A DNA stretch of 64,000 nucleotides from Bradyrhizobium prioriisuperbiae (lineage in GTDB: Bacteria > Pseudomonadota > Alphaproteobacteria > Rhizobiales > Xanthobacteraceae), in assembly GCF_032397745.1 (NCBI RefSeq), contig NZ_CP135921.1, positions 6,188,501 to 6,252,500 on the forward strand, read 5' to 3'. Shown here piece after piece: positions 1 through 9,214 of the stretch (positions are counted from its first letter, which is position 1; each line of letters begins with the position of its first letter). Position numbers and translations under genes: made by a program. The notes beneath the pieces were generated by a model. That model ran no database searches. It saw only the letters and a program-made list of their open reading frames with translations, and was not told the origin of the DNA.

Positions 1-1825
1 CCTTGCCGATCTGAACCGAGAATTCCGGGTCCGGACCGCTGGCAAGTCTGTTGTTTTCCGTCGTGTCGAATAGCGCGCCATTGATGGCCAGGCGCTTGTT
101 CGGCTGATATTTGAATCCGACCTCGACCATTTCGCCGCGCTGCGGCTTGCAGTAGTCGACGCAGATGTGGCTGCCGAAGATCGGGGTGAACGACTGCGCG
201 TAGGTGACGTAGGGTGTCAGGCCGAACGGCAGGTCATACATCAGCGCCGCGCGGCCTGTCGTCGCCTTGTCGTTCTGCTTGGGCGCATCAGCGACATCGC
301 TGCTGACGAAATCCTGCCGCATGCCCAGCACCGCGCGCCATGGCCCGAACCGCATCTGGTCCTGGACGTAGATGCCGGCCAGGCTCTGCAGCGTGCGCGG
401 CTCGCCCGTCAGCTCCGGTGCCATGACTGGCGTATAGACAGGGGCGTAGAGATCGAACGGCGTGGTGTCGAGATAGTAGCCCGACTTGGCGCGTTCCAGC
501 AGCCGCCGATAGTCGAAGCCGAGCAGCACCTTGTGCTCCACCGGACCGGTCGCGAGCTTCAGCTCGGCGTTGTTGTCCATTGTGAAGCTGTCTTTGGTGG
601 TGCTGCGCCCGGACACATACCGATTGACCGAGCGCCGCTCCGCATCGACGAAGGGATTGGCAGGATCGCCGTACACATCCGGATAGGTGAAGTTGTAGAT
701 GCCCTCGACATGGGCAAAACGCATGTTCTGCCGCAGCTTCAGCACGTCACCGAAACTGTGTTCGAACAGGCTCGACACCGCGCCGGTCTCGGTCTGGTAG
801 CGGTCGAAGGTCGGGTCGCCGGTAAAGCGGTTGACCGGGATGCGGCCGTTTGGCCCCGCATACAAGGTGCCTTCGATTGGAAAGAACGACCCCACCTTGC
901 TCTTGTCCTTCTGGTAGGTGCCCATCACCGTCCAGTTGGTGTCCTTGGTCGGCCGCCAGGTCAGCGACGGCGCGATCACGATGCGGTCGTCGTTGATATG
1001 ATCGGTCTGGTAATCGCTGTCGCGGAACACGCCGACAAAGCGGTACAGCCATTCACCGTCCTTGGTGAGCTTGCCGGTCATGTCGGTCTGGATCTGCTTG
1101 CGATTGAAGGTGCCGTACTGCACGCCGATTTCGCGATACTCCTGCTCCTGCGGGCGCTTGGAAATCAGATTGAGCAGGCCCGCGGTCGAGGTGTCGCCGT
1201 ACAGCACCGAGGCGGGGCCGCGCAGCACTTCCATTCGCTCCAGTGTATAGGGTTCTGGCCGCCACTCGTTGAAGGTGTAGACGTTCACCATGCGGGTGCC
1301 GTCGAGATAGATGTTGGGGTCCTGGCCGCGAAACCGCGGATAGTCGCCGCGGGAGTCCGGACCGTAGGCATCCGCGAACACGCCCGGCACGTAGCGCAGC
1401 GCTTCCTGCACCGTGGTGGCGCCCTGGTCGCGCACGCGGTCCGCGGTGACGACCGTGATCGACTGCGGCGTCTCGCGCAGCGGCGTGTCGGTCTTGGTGC
1501 CGGTGGCGCTCTGGTTGGCGATATAGCCCCGCACTGGCCCGGTCGCGGTTTCGATGGCACCTCCGCTCGAGGCGGCCGTCGACCGCGCCGCGCTGCCCTG
1601 TCCGCGCGGTGCGCGGGACGCGCGGGCGGCCGTCGCCTGACGGGTGCGCATCGGCTTGGCCCGGCGCTGCGCCTGGTTTTGCTTTTCGACCACGACGGGC
1701 GGCAGATTTTGCGCTCCGCCGGATGTCGTTTGAGCCGTGGCGGAGGTCGTCACGAGACTGGCAAGCAGAACCGACAGGGAAACGCCGGACAGACATCCAG
1801 CCACACGCAAACCTCTTGAAGTCAT
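1..1825 (-). CDS. TonB-dependent siderophore receptor, C-terminal end outside window
   Basis: Outer-membrane receptor for ferric siderophore uptake, energised by TonB-ExbB-ExbD. Translation from the ATG at 1825 gives a signal peptide (MTSRGLRVAGCLSGVSLSVL, ending near TATAQ), a Pro/Ala/Arg-rich linker and a plug domain with the siderophore-receptor hallmarks ETPQSITVVT, VQEALRYVPGVFAD, FRGQDPNIYLDG and LRGPASVLYGD (about residues 110-210). The rest is beta-barrel and runs off the window. About 608 codons are present of the usual 700-800. GC-rich open frames in other phases overlap it but lack family motifs. A candidate iron-responsive inverted repeat lies about 100 bp upstream. The substrate cannot be named. 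Confidence 0.93.
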   Translation of the reverse strand, partial: MTSRGLRVAGCLSGVSLSVLLASLVTTSATAQTTSGGAQNLPPVVVEKQNQAQRRAKPMRTRQATAARASRAPRGQGSAARSTAASSGGAIETATGPVRGYIANQSATGTKTDTPLRETPQSITVVTADRVRDQGATTVQEALRYVPGVFADAYGPDSRGDYPRFRGQDPNIYLDGTRMVNVYTFNEWRPEPYTLERMEVLRGPASVLYGDTSTAGLLNLISKRPQEQEYREIGVQYGTFNRKQIQTDMTGKLTKDGEWLYRFVGVFRDSDYQTDHINDDRIVIAPSLTWRPTKDTNWTVMGTYQKDKSKVGSFFPIEGTLYAGPNGRIPVNRFTGDPTFDRYQTETGAVSSLFEHSFGDVLKLRQNMRFAHVEGIYNFTYPDVYGDPANPFVDAERRSVNRYVSGRSTTKDSFTMDNNAELKLATGPVEHKVLLGFDYRRLLERAKSGYYLDTTPFDLYAPVYTPVMAPELTGEPRTLQSLAGIYVQDQMRFGPWRAVLGMRQDFVSSDVADAPKQNDKATTGRAALMYDLPFGLTPYVTYAQSFTPIFGSHICVDYCKPQRGEMVEVGFKYQPNKRLAINGALFDTTENNRLASGPDPEFSVQIGK

Positions 1826-1920
1826 GCCGTAGAAGCCCCCAGAAACTGACTCAGATCACGTCGCCGTGATGGTCATAACCAGCGTAGGGGTGGCCCGTAA
1901 GGACATTTCGGGCAACAAGA

Positions 1921-1949
1921 TTTAGTATCGATCTAAGATGGATTCTAAA
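1921..1949. promoter_or_regulatory. inverted repeat upstream of siderophore receptor, candidate iron-control element
   Basis: TTTAGTATC and GATTCTAAA form near-perfect 9-bp inverted arms (8 of 9 pairs) around an 11-bp centre that itself contains ATCTAAGAT. The TTTAGAA half-site resembles the ICE/Irr-type elements known from Bradyrhizobium iron genes. It lies about 100 bp upstream of the receptor start, between the receptor and the ABC-F gene. The link to Irr or Fur is inference. Confidence 0.45.
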
Positions 1950-1996
1950 TCGCGGCGGCTGCGACGGATCGAAGCGGCTCGCTGCGCAAACCGTGC

Positions 1997-3805
1997 TTAG
2001 CCGTTCTCGATATCCTCGCGCAGGATCTCGAGTTCCAGCCAGCGCTCCTCGGCCTCGTGCAGCTTGGTTTGCGCGGCGACAAGGGCCGCCGATGCCGCGT
2101 CGAAAGCGTTGCGATCGCGGGCATATAGCGCCGGATCGTGGAGTTGTTTCTGGTGCTTCGCAATCTCGGCCTGCAGCTTCGCCATGGTTTTTGGCAGCGT
2201 GTCCAGCGCATGCTTGTCGTTGAAGCTGAGACGACGTTTTGGCGCGGCCGACGCCTGTTGCTTCGGCTCTTTTGTATCTTTGGCCAACGCGGCCTTCGGC
2301 GCTTCGCGCTGCAGGTCCGCACCGCGCTGTGTCAGCATGTCGCTGTAGCCGCCGGCATACTCGATCCAGCGTCCCTGGCCGTCAGGCGCGATCACCGACG
2401 TCACCACGCGATCGAGGAAATCGCGGTCATGGCTGATCAGCAGCACGGTGCCGGTATAGTCGCCAAGCATGTCTTCGAGCACGTCGAGGGTGTCGAGATC
2501 GAGGTCGTTGGTCGGCTCGTCCAGCACCAGCAGGTTCGACGGCTTCGCCAGCGCGCGCGCCAGCATCAGCCGTCCGCGTTCGCCGCCCGACAGCACTTCC
2601 AGCGGCGTGCGGGCCTGTTCCTGGGTGAACAGGAAGTCCTTCATGTAGCTCACCACATGCTTCGGCTTGTCGCCGACCATCACATGGTCGCCGCGGCCAC
2701 CGGTCAGGGCTTCCGACAGGGTCGACTTGGGATCGAGGCTTTCGCGATGCTGGTCGAGTGTCGCCATCTCAATATTGGCGCCGAACCGGATCTTGCCGCT
2801 GTCGGGCTCTGCCGCGCCGGTCAGGATGCTGATCAGCGTGGTCTTGCCGGCGCCGTTCGGGCCGACGATGCCGACACGGTCACCGCGCTGGATGCGAATC
2901 GAGAAATCGCTGACGATGGCTCGTTCGCCAAAGGATTTGGCGATGCCGATGGCCTCGACCACCAGCTTGCCGGAGTTTTCGCTGCTGGCCGCGGCCAGAT
3001 TTGCCTGGCCGACGGCGCCGCGATAGTCGCGGCGCTGGTCGCGCAGCGCATGCAGGTTGGACAGGCGTTTGACGTTGCGCTTGCGCCGGCCGGAGACGCC
3101 GTAACGCAGCCAGTGCTCCTCGGCGACGATCTTGCGGTCGAGCTTGTGCTGGTCGCGTTCTTCTTCCGCCAACACCTCGTCGCGCCATTCCTCGAAGGCG
3201 CTGAAGCCGCGCTCGATCCGCCGCGCCTGGCCGCGATCGAGCCACACCGTGCTGCGCGATAGATTGGAGAGAAAGCGCCGGTCATGGCTGATCAGCACCA
3301 GCGCGCTGCGCCGGCTGTTCAGTTCGCTCTCCAGCCATTCGATGGTGGTGAGATCGAGATGGTTGGTCGGCTCGTCCAGCAGCAGGATGTCGGGCGAGGG
3401 GGCCAGCACACGGGCCAAGGCGGTCCGGCGCGCTTCGCCGCCGGAGAGACTGTTGGGATCTTCGTCGCCGGTCAGGCCGAGCTGCTCCAGCAGGAAATGC
3501 GCCTGATAGTGGTCGTCGCCCGGTCCGAGACCTGCCTCCACATAGGCCAGCGTCGTCGCCATCCCGGAGAAATCCGGCTCCTGCGGCAGATAGCGAATGG
3601 TCGCTCCCGGCTGCACAAAACGTTCGCCCCGGTCCGGCTCGATCAGGCCGGCCGCGATCTTCAGCAGGGTCGATTTTCCGGAGCCGTTGCGGCCGATCAG
3701 GCAGACCCGTTCGCCGGCGGAGACGCTCAATTCCACGCTGGTCAGCAGAGGTGTGCCGCCGAAGGTCAGCGCGATGTCCTTCATCTGGATCAGGGGAGGA
3801 GCCAT
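1997..3805 (-). CDS. uup: ABC-F family ATPase, Uup-like
   Basis: Soluble twin-ATPase ABC protein of 602 residues without membrane segments. ABC-F proteins act on ribosomes or translation factors, and Uup-type members also affect DNA or transposon stability. First ATPase: Walker A GRNGSGKST (about residue 38), signature LSGGEARR, Walker B ILLLDEPTNHLD. Second ATPase: GPNGAGKTT (about 318), LSGGERGR, LLVLDEPTNDLD. After residue 500 a Lys/Ala/Gln-rich linker leads into a charged helical C-terminal domain typical of Uup. The ATG at 3805 follows a good GGAGGA-like ribosome site read on the minus strand. The next gene upstream ends 18 bp beyond the start and may be cotranscribed. Confidence 0.9.
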   Translation of the reverse strand: MAPPLIQMKDIALTFGGTPLLTSVELSVSAGERVCLIGRNGSGKSTLLKIAAGLIEPDRGERFVQPGATIRYLPQEPDFSGMATTLAYVEAGLGPGDDHYQAHFLLEQLGLTGDEDPNSLSGGEARRTALARVLAPSPDILLLDEPTNHLDLTTIEWLESELNSRRSALVLISHDRRFLSNLSRSTVWLDRGQARRIERGFSAFEEWRDEVLAEEERDQHKLDRKIVAEEHWLRYGVSGRRKRNVKRLSNLHALRDQRRDYRGAVGQANLAAASSENSGKLVVEAIGIAKSFGERAIVSDFSIRIQRGDRVGIVGPNGAGKTTLISILTGAAEPDSGKIRFGANIEMATLDQHRESLDPKSTLSEALTGGRGDHVMVGDKPKHVVSYMKDFLFTQEQARTPLEVLSGGERGRLMLARALAKPSNLLVLDEPTNDLDLDTLDVLEDMLGDYTGTVLLISHDRDFLDRVVTSVIAPDGQGRWIEYAGGYSDMLTQRGADLQREAPKAALAKDTKEPKQQASAAPKRRLSFNDKHALDTLPKTMAKLQAEIAKHQKQLHDPALYARDRNAFDAASAALVAAQTKLHEAEERWLELEILREDIENG

Positions 3806-3822
3806 ACGATGCGAACCTGACG

Positions 3823-4299
3823 CTATGCTCGTTGCGCGCGCTGGATGCGGCGGATGGTCTGGTCGATCGCAGACAGAAACGCCGAACGATCGCGGGGCGA
3901 AAACGAACGGGGCCCGCCGGTGACTTCGCCGCTGGAACGCAGGTCGGTCATCAGGTTGCGGACGGCCAGCGCCATGCCGATCGAATCTTCCGTGAATGTC
4001 TTTCCATTCGGCGCCAGCACCTCGGCGCCAGCTTTGACGCAGCGGCTGGCCAGCGGAATGTCCGAGGTGATCACGATGTCGCCTTTGTGGGCCCGCTCCG
4101 CAATCCAGTCATCGGCGGCATCCATCCCGTCGCCGGCCGCGATTCGATCGATCAGCGGATGCTGCGGCACCCGGATGAAGCCGCCGGCCACCACGGTGAC
4201 CGGCAGGGCGTGCCGTTCCGCCACGCGATAAATCTCGTCCTTCACCGGACAGGCGTCGGCGTCGACATAAATGTGGCTTTGGGATGGGGTGTCCGTCAT
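3823..4299 (-). CDS. YaiI/YqxD family protein (UPF0178, PIN-like)
   Basis: A 158-residue protein beginning [20 protein letters not shown]. The family signature [19 protein letters not shown] is at the N-terminus, followed by the conserved blocks [26 protein letters not shown] and [14 protein letters not shown]. The family is annotated as DUF188, with a PIN-domain-like nuclease fold suggested, and its function is not established. The frame is open to 4590, but the family pattern fixes the ATG at 4299, within the gap shared with the divergent gene at 4435. It ends 17 bp from the ABC-F start. Confidence 0.88.
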   Translation of the reverse strand: MTDTPSQSHIYVDADACPVKDEIYRVAERHALPVTVVAGGFIRVPQHPLIDRIAAGDGMDAADDWIAERAHKGDIVITSDIPLASRCVKAGAEVLAPNGKTFTEDSIGMALAVRNLMTDLRSSGEVTGGPRSFSPRDRSAFLSAIDQTIRRIQRAQRA

Positions 4300-4434
4300 C
4301 GGCCGTGGGTTAGCCCAGCGGAGCGTAAATTGCGAGGAAAAACGGCGACTTGACCAGGGTTGCGTGGTCCGATTGTTGGCGTACGATTGGGCAGTGACAA
4401 CAAGAACAGCGGATACGTCATCCGTGGAGGAAAC

Positions 4435-5241
4435 ATGCAAGGTCTCTTGGAACTGAAGCCGTACCGGGTCTCCGCCTACAACCTCGCCAAAAACTCCGAA
4501 AACAAGATGCACGACGACACCGTGGCGCGCCGGTTCGGCTTTTCCGGGGGGCTCGTGCCGGGCGTGGATGTGTTCGCCTATATGAGCCACATGCCGGTGG
4601 AGGTTTGGGGTCGCGGCTTTCTCGAACGCGGGGTGATGGAGGGACGTTTCCTGAAGCCGGTTTACGACGGCGAGATTGCCGAGGTGACGGCGCAGGAGAT
4701 CGACGGCGGGCTTGTCCTCAAGGTCGAAAGCAAGGGAGAGCTGTGCGCCACGGGGCGCGCGTCGCTGCCCGCATCAGCGCCGCGGTTGCAACTCGACGAC
4801 TTTCAGAGCGTGGCACCGGTGGTGAAACGCGCACCGGTGGATGTCGGCTCTTATGAGCCGGGAAAATGGCTCGGCATTCCGACGTACCGGCAAGGCGTGG
4901 AGCCGCTGGCGCAATATCTCAGCGACATCCGCGAAGCCGCGCCGATCTATCGCGATGAGGCCATCGTTCATCCTGGCACACTGCTGCGGATCATGAACTG
5001 GGCCTTGATGGAAAACGCCATCCTCGGTCCGTGGATTCATGTCGGCAGCACGATTCAGCATCTCGGAGTCGCATCGGCCATCGATGAACTCACGGTGCGT
5101 GCCAAGGTCACAGCCAACTATGAGCGCAAGGGCCACCGGTTCGTCGAGTTGGATGGAATAATTGTCGCGAACGGCGAAAGGCCGATTGCGCACTGCCAGC
5201 ACACTGCGATCTATCAGCCGCGTGAGATTGCTGCGGCGTAG
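4435..5241 (+). CDS. MaoC-like hotdog-fold protein
   Basis: A 268-residue protein starting [16 protein letters not shown] after a GGAGG ribosome site 5 bp away. The segment [20 protein letters not shown] matches the hydratase-type MaoC/hotdog pattern (substrate-gate GGLVPG followed by a hydrophobic helix). A second hotdog-like half follows from about residue 140 ([20 protein letters not shown]). MaoC proteins hydrate enoyl-CoA or related thioesters, and the double-hotdog length fits that superfamily. The catalytic Asp/His pair cannot be assigned with confidence, so the activity is open. It is divergent from the YaiI-type gene. Confidence 0.65.
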   Translation: MQGLLELKPYRVSAYNLAKNSENKMHDDTVARRFGFSGGLVPGVDVFAYMSHMPVEVWGRGFLERGVMEGRFLKPVYDGEIAEVTAQEIDGGLVLKVESKGELCATGRASLPASAPRLQLDDFQSVAPVVKRAPVDVGSYEPGKWLGIPTYRQGVEPLAQYLSDIREAAPIYRDEAIVHPGTLLRIMNWALMENAILGPWIHVGSTIQHLGVASAIDELTVRAKVTANYERKGHRFVELDGIIVANGERPIAHCQHTAIYQPREIAAA

Positions 5242-5387
5242 TTCTTCTCCTCATGGTGAGGAGGCGCTCTTGCGCCGTCTCGAACCATGAGGCCGGGGCG
5301 CTTCCGCACGGGCCTCGTCCCTCGAGACGCGGCCAAGAGGCCGCTCCTCGGGATGAGGAGCGAAGGGAGCGGGCCGGGGCCCGCCGC
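5242..5387. repeat. REP-like intergenic repeat between convergent genes
   Basis: This gap holds complementary blocks: CCTCATGGTGAGGAGGCG against CCGCTCCTCGGGATGAGGAG, and CGTCTCGAACCATGAGG against CCTCGTCCCTCGAGACGCGG. It can fold into a long imperfect hairpin between two convergent genes. Similar Nitrobacteraceae-type repeats occur at 13.24 kb and 63.7 kb. It probably also serves as a bidirectional terminator. Confidence 0.6.
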
Positions 5388-7766
5388 CTACGCAGCCGTG
5401 GTCTTGCTCTTCCCGTCCTGGATCGCGCGCCACACCCGTTCCGGTGTCAGCGGCATGTCGATGTGGGTGACGCCGTAATCAGAGAGTGCATCCACCACCG
5501 CATTGACGATGGTGGAGAGGCTGCCGGCGCAGCCGGCTTCACCGCAGCCCTTGGTGCCGAGCGGATTCGATGTCGCGGGCGCCGGATGGTCGCCGAGCGT
5601 CATCGGCGGAATGTCGCCCGCGCGTGGCAGGGCGTAGTCCATGAATGAGCCGGTCACCGGCTGGCCGTTGTCGTCGTAGCTGACAAGCTCCATCAGCGCC
5701 TGGCCGATGCCCTGAGCGACGCCGCCATGGATCTGTCCCGCGACGATCATCGGATTGACCACGGTGCCGAAGTCGTTGACGCCGGTGTAGCCGACGATCT
5801 GCACCACGCCGGTGTCGGGATCGACCTCGACCTCCGCCACATGGCAGCCGTTCGGGAATGTCGACGGCACTTCCTTGCTGACATGATCGACATTGAGCGA
5901 GGCGGGGGCGCCGTCCGGCAAACCGCCTTCGCGCAGCCGCTTCGCCAGGTCCATGATGCCGATGCTGCGGTCGGTCCCGGTGATGGTGAAGCGTCCCTCG
6001 CTGAAGTCGATATCGCCCTCAGCGGCTTCCAGCACGTAGGAGGCTGCGGTCTTGCCCTTTTCGATCACCAGCTGTGCGGCTTCCACGATGGCCTGGCCGC
6101 TTGCGGTGATCGAACGGGAGCCGCCGGTGCCGTTGCCGGTATGGACGATGTCGCTGTCGCTCTGCTCCAGTCTGACGGCGTCGAACGGCACGCCCAGGCG
6201 ATCGCACAGCACCTGGGCGAACGGCGTGGCATGGCCTTGGCCGTAATCCAGCGTTCCGGTCACGAGCTGCACCGTATTGTCGTCGATGAACTCGATCTTG
6301 CCGAGCTCGACGCCCGGAGGCGCGGTGATTTCGAGATACGAGCCGACCGCGATGCCGCGCAGCTTGCCCTGCTTGCGGCTTTCGCGCTTGCGCTTGGCGA
6401 AACCCGCATGATCGGAGAGTTTCAGCGCATCGTTGAACACGCCCTGGAAATCGCCGCTGTCGTAGGTCAGGCCGTTGGCGGCGGCGTAGGGGATCTGTGT
6501 CGGCTTGACGAAATTGCGCCGCCGCAACGCCAGCCGATCGGTCTTCATCGAGTCAGCCGCGCAATCGATCAGGCGTTCGAGGAAGTAGTTGGCTTCCGGC
6601 CGGCCGGCCCCGCGATAAGCGCCCATCAGCGTCGTGTTGGTGACGACACACTTGATGTCGACCTCGATCAGAGGCGTGCGATAGACGCTGGCGATGTTCT
6701 TGGCGATGTTGAGCGACAGCGGGATCGGTGCGACGCCGGTGATGTAGGCGCCGAGATTGCCGTAGCCGGAGACCCGCACGCCGAGGAATTCGCCGTCCGC
6801 GGCCAGCGCCAGCTCGGCGTGGATATCCTGGGCGCGGCCATGGCTGTCCGACAGGAAGCTGGTCGAGCGCTCGTCGGTCCATTTCACCGGGCGGCCGAGC
6901 TCACGCGCCGCATGCAGGATGCAGATGTATTCCGGATAGTTGATGTTCTTCATGCCGAACGAGCCGCCGACATTGTGGGTCAGCAGGCGGACCTTGTCGT
7001 TCGGCAAATTGAGATTCTTGGCGAGCGAGGTGCGGTTGCCGGCGACGCCCTGGGTCGGCGCGTGAATGGTGAAATGTTCTCTGGCCTTGTCATAGACGGC
7101 GATGCCGGCGCGCGGCTCCATCGGCACCACCGCGAGGCGGGTGTTGGCGATATCGAGCTTGGCGATGTGGGCAGCCTTGGCGAAGGCGGCATTCACCGCG
7201 GTGGTGTCGCCGGAGTGGAAATCGAGCGCCACATTGTTGGGAATGTGGTCGTAGAGTTGCGGGGCGCCTGGCTGGGTGGCGGCCTCCGCATCGGTCACCG
7301 CTAGCAGCGGATCGATGTCGAGCACGACGGCCTCGGCTGCGTCGCGCGCCTGGGCCAGGGTCTCGGCGACCACAAAGGCCACGGGGTCGCCCACGAAACG
7401 CACCTTGTCCGTGACCAGGGGCGGGCGGTTGGTCTGGTACACCGGTTTGCCGTCGCGGCTCTTCAGCGGCACCCCGGTGGTGAACACGCCATAGCCGGCC
7501 TTGGCGAGGTCGGCGCCGGTCCACACACCCAGCACGCCGGGCATGGCGCGGGCCGCTTCGATGTCGATGCCCCGGATCACGCCATGGGCGTGGGTCGAAC
7601 GAACGATCCAGGTGTAGACTTGGCCTTTCAGGTTGATGTCGTCGGTATAGGTGCCCTTGCCGCGGACCAGGGTGTCGTCCTCCTTGCGCCGGACGGGCTG
7701 GCCAACACCGAATTTTTGCGTCGCAACAGCGTTATCGAAGGTGCTGCCGAGGGGGCGGTCCTGCAT
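5388..7766 (-). CDS. xanthine dehydrogenase family molybdopterin-binding subunit (CoxL-like, form II)
   Basis: Large catalytic subunit (792 residues) of a molybdenum hydroxylase. Family blocks in order: GVGQPVRRKEDDTLVRGKGTYTDD (N-terminus), THAHGVIRGID, VRFVGDPVAFVVAET, HNVGGSFGMKN, the active-site loop GAYRGAGRPEANYFLERLID, DYGQGHATPFAQVLCDRLG, and the C-terminal EVEVDPDTGVVQI and GCGEAGCAGSLSTIVNAVVDAL with the active-site Glu region. The loop AYRGAGRPEA is the form II type, not the CSFR loop of true aerobic CO dehydrogenase, so CO oxidation is unlikely and the substrate is unknown. No small [2Fe-2S] or FAD subunit lies next to it. The ATG is at 7766. Confidence 0.92.
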   Translation of the reverse strand: MQDRPLGSTFDNAVATQKFGVGQPVRRKEDDTLVRGKGTYTDDINLKGQVYTWIVRSTHAHGVIRGIDIEAARAMPGVLGVWTGADLAKAGYGVFTTGVPLKSRDGKPVYQTNRPPLVTDKVRFVGDPVAFVVAETLAQARDAAEAVVLDIDPLLAVTDAEAATQPGAPQLYDHIPNNVALDFHSGDTTAVNAAFAKAAHIAKLDIANTRLAVVPMEPRAGIAVYDKAREHFTIHAPTQGVAGNRTSLAKNLNLPNDKVRLLTHNVGGSFGMKNINYPEYICILHAARELGRPVKWTDERSTSFLSDSHGRAQDIHAELALAADGEFLGVRVSGYGNLGAYITGVAPIPLSLNIAKNIASVYRTPLIEVDIKCVVTNTTLMGAYRGAGRPEANYFLERLIDCAADSMKTDRLALRRRNFVKPTQIPYAAANGLTYDSGDFQGVFNDALKLSDHAGFAKRKRESRKQGKLRGIAVGSYLEITAPPGVELGKIEFIDDNTVQLVTGTLDYGQGHATPFAQVLCDRLGVPFDAVRLEQSDSDIVHTGNGTGGSRSITASGQAIVEAAQLVIEKGKTAASYVLEAAEGDIDFSEGRFTITGTDRSIGIMDLAKRLREGGLPDGAPASLNVDHVSKEVPSTFPNGCHVAEVEVDPDTGVVQIVGYTGVNDFGTVVNPMIVAGQIHGGVAQGIGQALMELVSYDDNGQPVTGSFMDYALPRAGDIPPMTLGDHPAPATSNPLGTKGCGEAGCAGSLSTIVNAVVDALSDYGVTHIDMPLTPERVWRAIQDGKSKTTAA

Positions 7767-7987
7767 GGGAATGTCCGGTTGGGGGCGTGGATGGATGGCG
7801 TCGGATCGCGCATAACCGCGCTCAAAAGCCGTATGCCATAAAATAATGCAATCTAATCAACCATTCAACGGCTCCCGGGACATGCCGCGTCTGCGCCAAG
7901 GTTGCACCGGAATACCTGACTGATACACTTTGTATCGAACAGAAATTTGACCCACCGCCGGAGCCCGGTGGTGGAGAACGGGCTTTT

Positions 7988-9058
7988 ATGACGGAGCAGA
8001 TACGGCTTCGGGACAGCGTCGCGCTGTGCGAGGAGCCGGGGACAGCGGGTGTGGCCGAGCCGCGCGAGGGCGGTTCGCAGTCTTGCGCGCCTGGTTCCGT
8101 CTATGCGGCGCTCGATCTCGGAACCAACAATTGCCGCCTGCTGATCGCCCGCCCGTCCGGCGACAGTTTCCGCGTGGTCGATTCCTTCTCGCGGATCATC
8201 CGGCTCGGCGAGGGGGTCTCCACGTCAGGCCGGATCAGCGAGGCTGCGATCGAGCGGGCGATGGCGGCACTCACGGTGTGCCGCGACAAGATGGTGATGC
8301 GCAACGCCCGCCGTTTGCGCCTGATCGCCACCGAAGCCTGCCGCGCCGCCGCCAACGGCGACGCCTTCCGGGCTCGGGTGGCCGACGAACTCGGCATCAA
8401 GCTCGAGGTCATCGACCGCGAAACCGAGGCCACGCTGGCGGTGACCGGCTGTTTGCCGCTGGTGGATCCCGCGGCCGACGGCGCCATCCTGTTCGATATC
8501 GGCGGCGGATCGACCGAACTGGTTCGTCTCGAACGCCCCCGCGACATCCCCCGGGCTATTCCGGCCATGGCTGGTTGGGCCTCTCTGCCGCTCGGCGTGG
8601 TGACGCTGGCGGAGAAGTTCGGCGGCAAGAACGTGACCCGGGAGTCCTACGCGGCCATGGTCGCGGAGGTCGCCCGGCATCTGGCGCCTTTTGTCGCCGA
8701 ACATGGCAGCAACCTGGCCAACTCCCATCTGCTCGGCACCTCCGGCACCGTGACCACCATCGCGGGCGTTTACCAGAACCTGCTGCGCTACGATCGCCGC
8801 CGCATCGACGGCATCTGGATGAACACCGCCGACGTTACCTGCGTCATCGAGCGGCTGCTCTCCACGAGCTATACTGAGCGCGCCGGCAATGCCTGCATCG
8901 GCCCCGATCGGGCCGATCTGGTGCTGGCCGGTTGCGCCATTCTGGACGCGATCCGCAACGCATTCCCGCTGCCGCGGCTGCGTGTCGCCGACCGCGGCCT
9001 GCGCGAGGGCATGCTGATCGAGATGATGCGCCACGATGGCGCGATCGCGGCGGCTTGA
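7988..9058 (+). CDS. Ppx/GppA phosphatase family protein
   Basis: A 356-residue exopolyphosphatase or pppGpp phosphohydrolase of the ASKHA fold. ALDLGTNNCRLLIARP (about residue 40) is the phosphate-1 motif, ATEACRAAANGDAF follows, and ILFDIGGGSTELVRLE is the second phosphate motif with the catalytic Glu region nearby (VIDRETEATL). There is no C-terminal HD domain, so this is the short form common in alphaproteobacteria, usually followed by rlmE as here (156 bp downstream). The roughly 35-residue N-terminal extension before the conserved core is not recognised. It acts in polyphosphate or alarmone turnover in the cytoplasm. Confidence 0.88.
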   Translation: MTEQIRLRDSVALCEEPGTAGVAEPREGGSQSCAPGSVYAALDLGTNNCRLLIARPSGDSFRVVDSFSRIIRLGEGVSTSGRISEAAIERAMAALTVCRDKMVMRNARRLRLIATEACRAAANGDAFRARVADELGIKLEVIDRETEATLAVTGCLPLVDPAADGAILFDIGGGSTELVRLERPRDIPRAIPAMAGWASLPLGVVTLAEKFGGKNVTRESYAAMVAEVARHLAPFVAEHGSNLANSHLLGTSGTVTTIAGVYQNLLRYDRRRIDGIWMNTADVTCVIERLLSTSYTERAGNACIGPDRADLVLAGCAILDAIRNAFPLPRLRVADRGLREGMLIEMMRHDGAIAAA

Positions 9059-9180
9059 CCTATCGTTTTCAAGCGAAGTGGAGACCGGTTCCCCCGCGAC
9101 AAACGCGAAGCGTTTGCGCGGAGAAAACGCGTCAAAATAAGAAGCTGGAGCCGGTTTCCTCGCGTCAAATCCAACATACT
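9059..9180. repeat. Nitrobacteraceae-type intergenic repeat
   Basis: TTTTCAAGCGAAGTGGAGACC, then GCGAAGCGTTTGCGC, a small hairpin (AACGCGAAGCGTTTGCG), AAAACGCGTCAAAATAAGAAG and GGAGCCGGTT resemble a repeat familiar from many Bradyrhizobium intergenic regions. It fills the ppx-rlmE gap. The family assignment is from memory. Confidence 0.45.
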
Positions 9181-9214
9181 GGCAAGACCGGCCTGCAGGT
9201 GCTAGAGGCTCGGC

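Noticed and set aside
167..1819. 550-codon plus-strand frame opposite the TonB receptor
   Set aside because: It has no family motifs and is rich in His/Ala/Arg as expected from the complement of a GC-rich gene; the minus-strand frame carries all receptor motifs.
5727..7304. 525-codon plus-strand frame inside the molybdopterin subunit gene
   Set aside because: Antisense shadow of a gene with clear catalytic motifs; no start context or domain.
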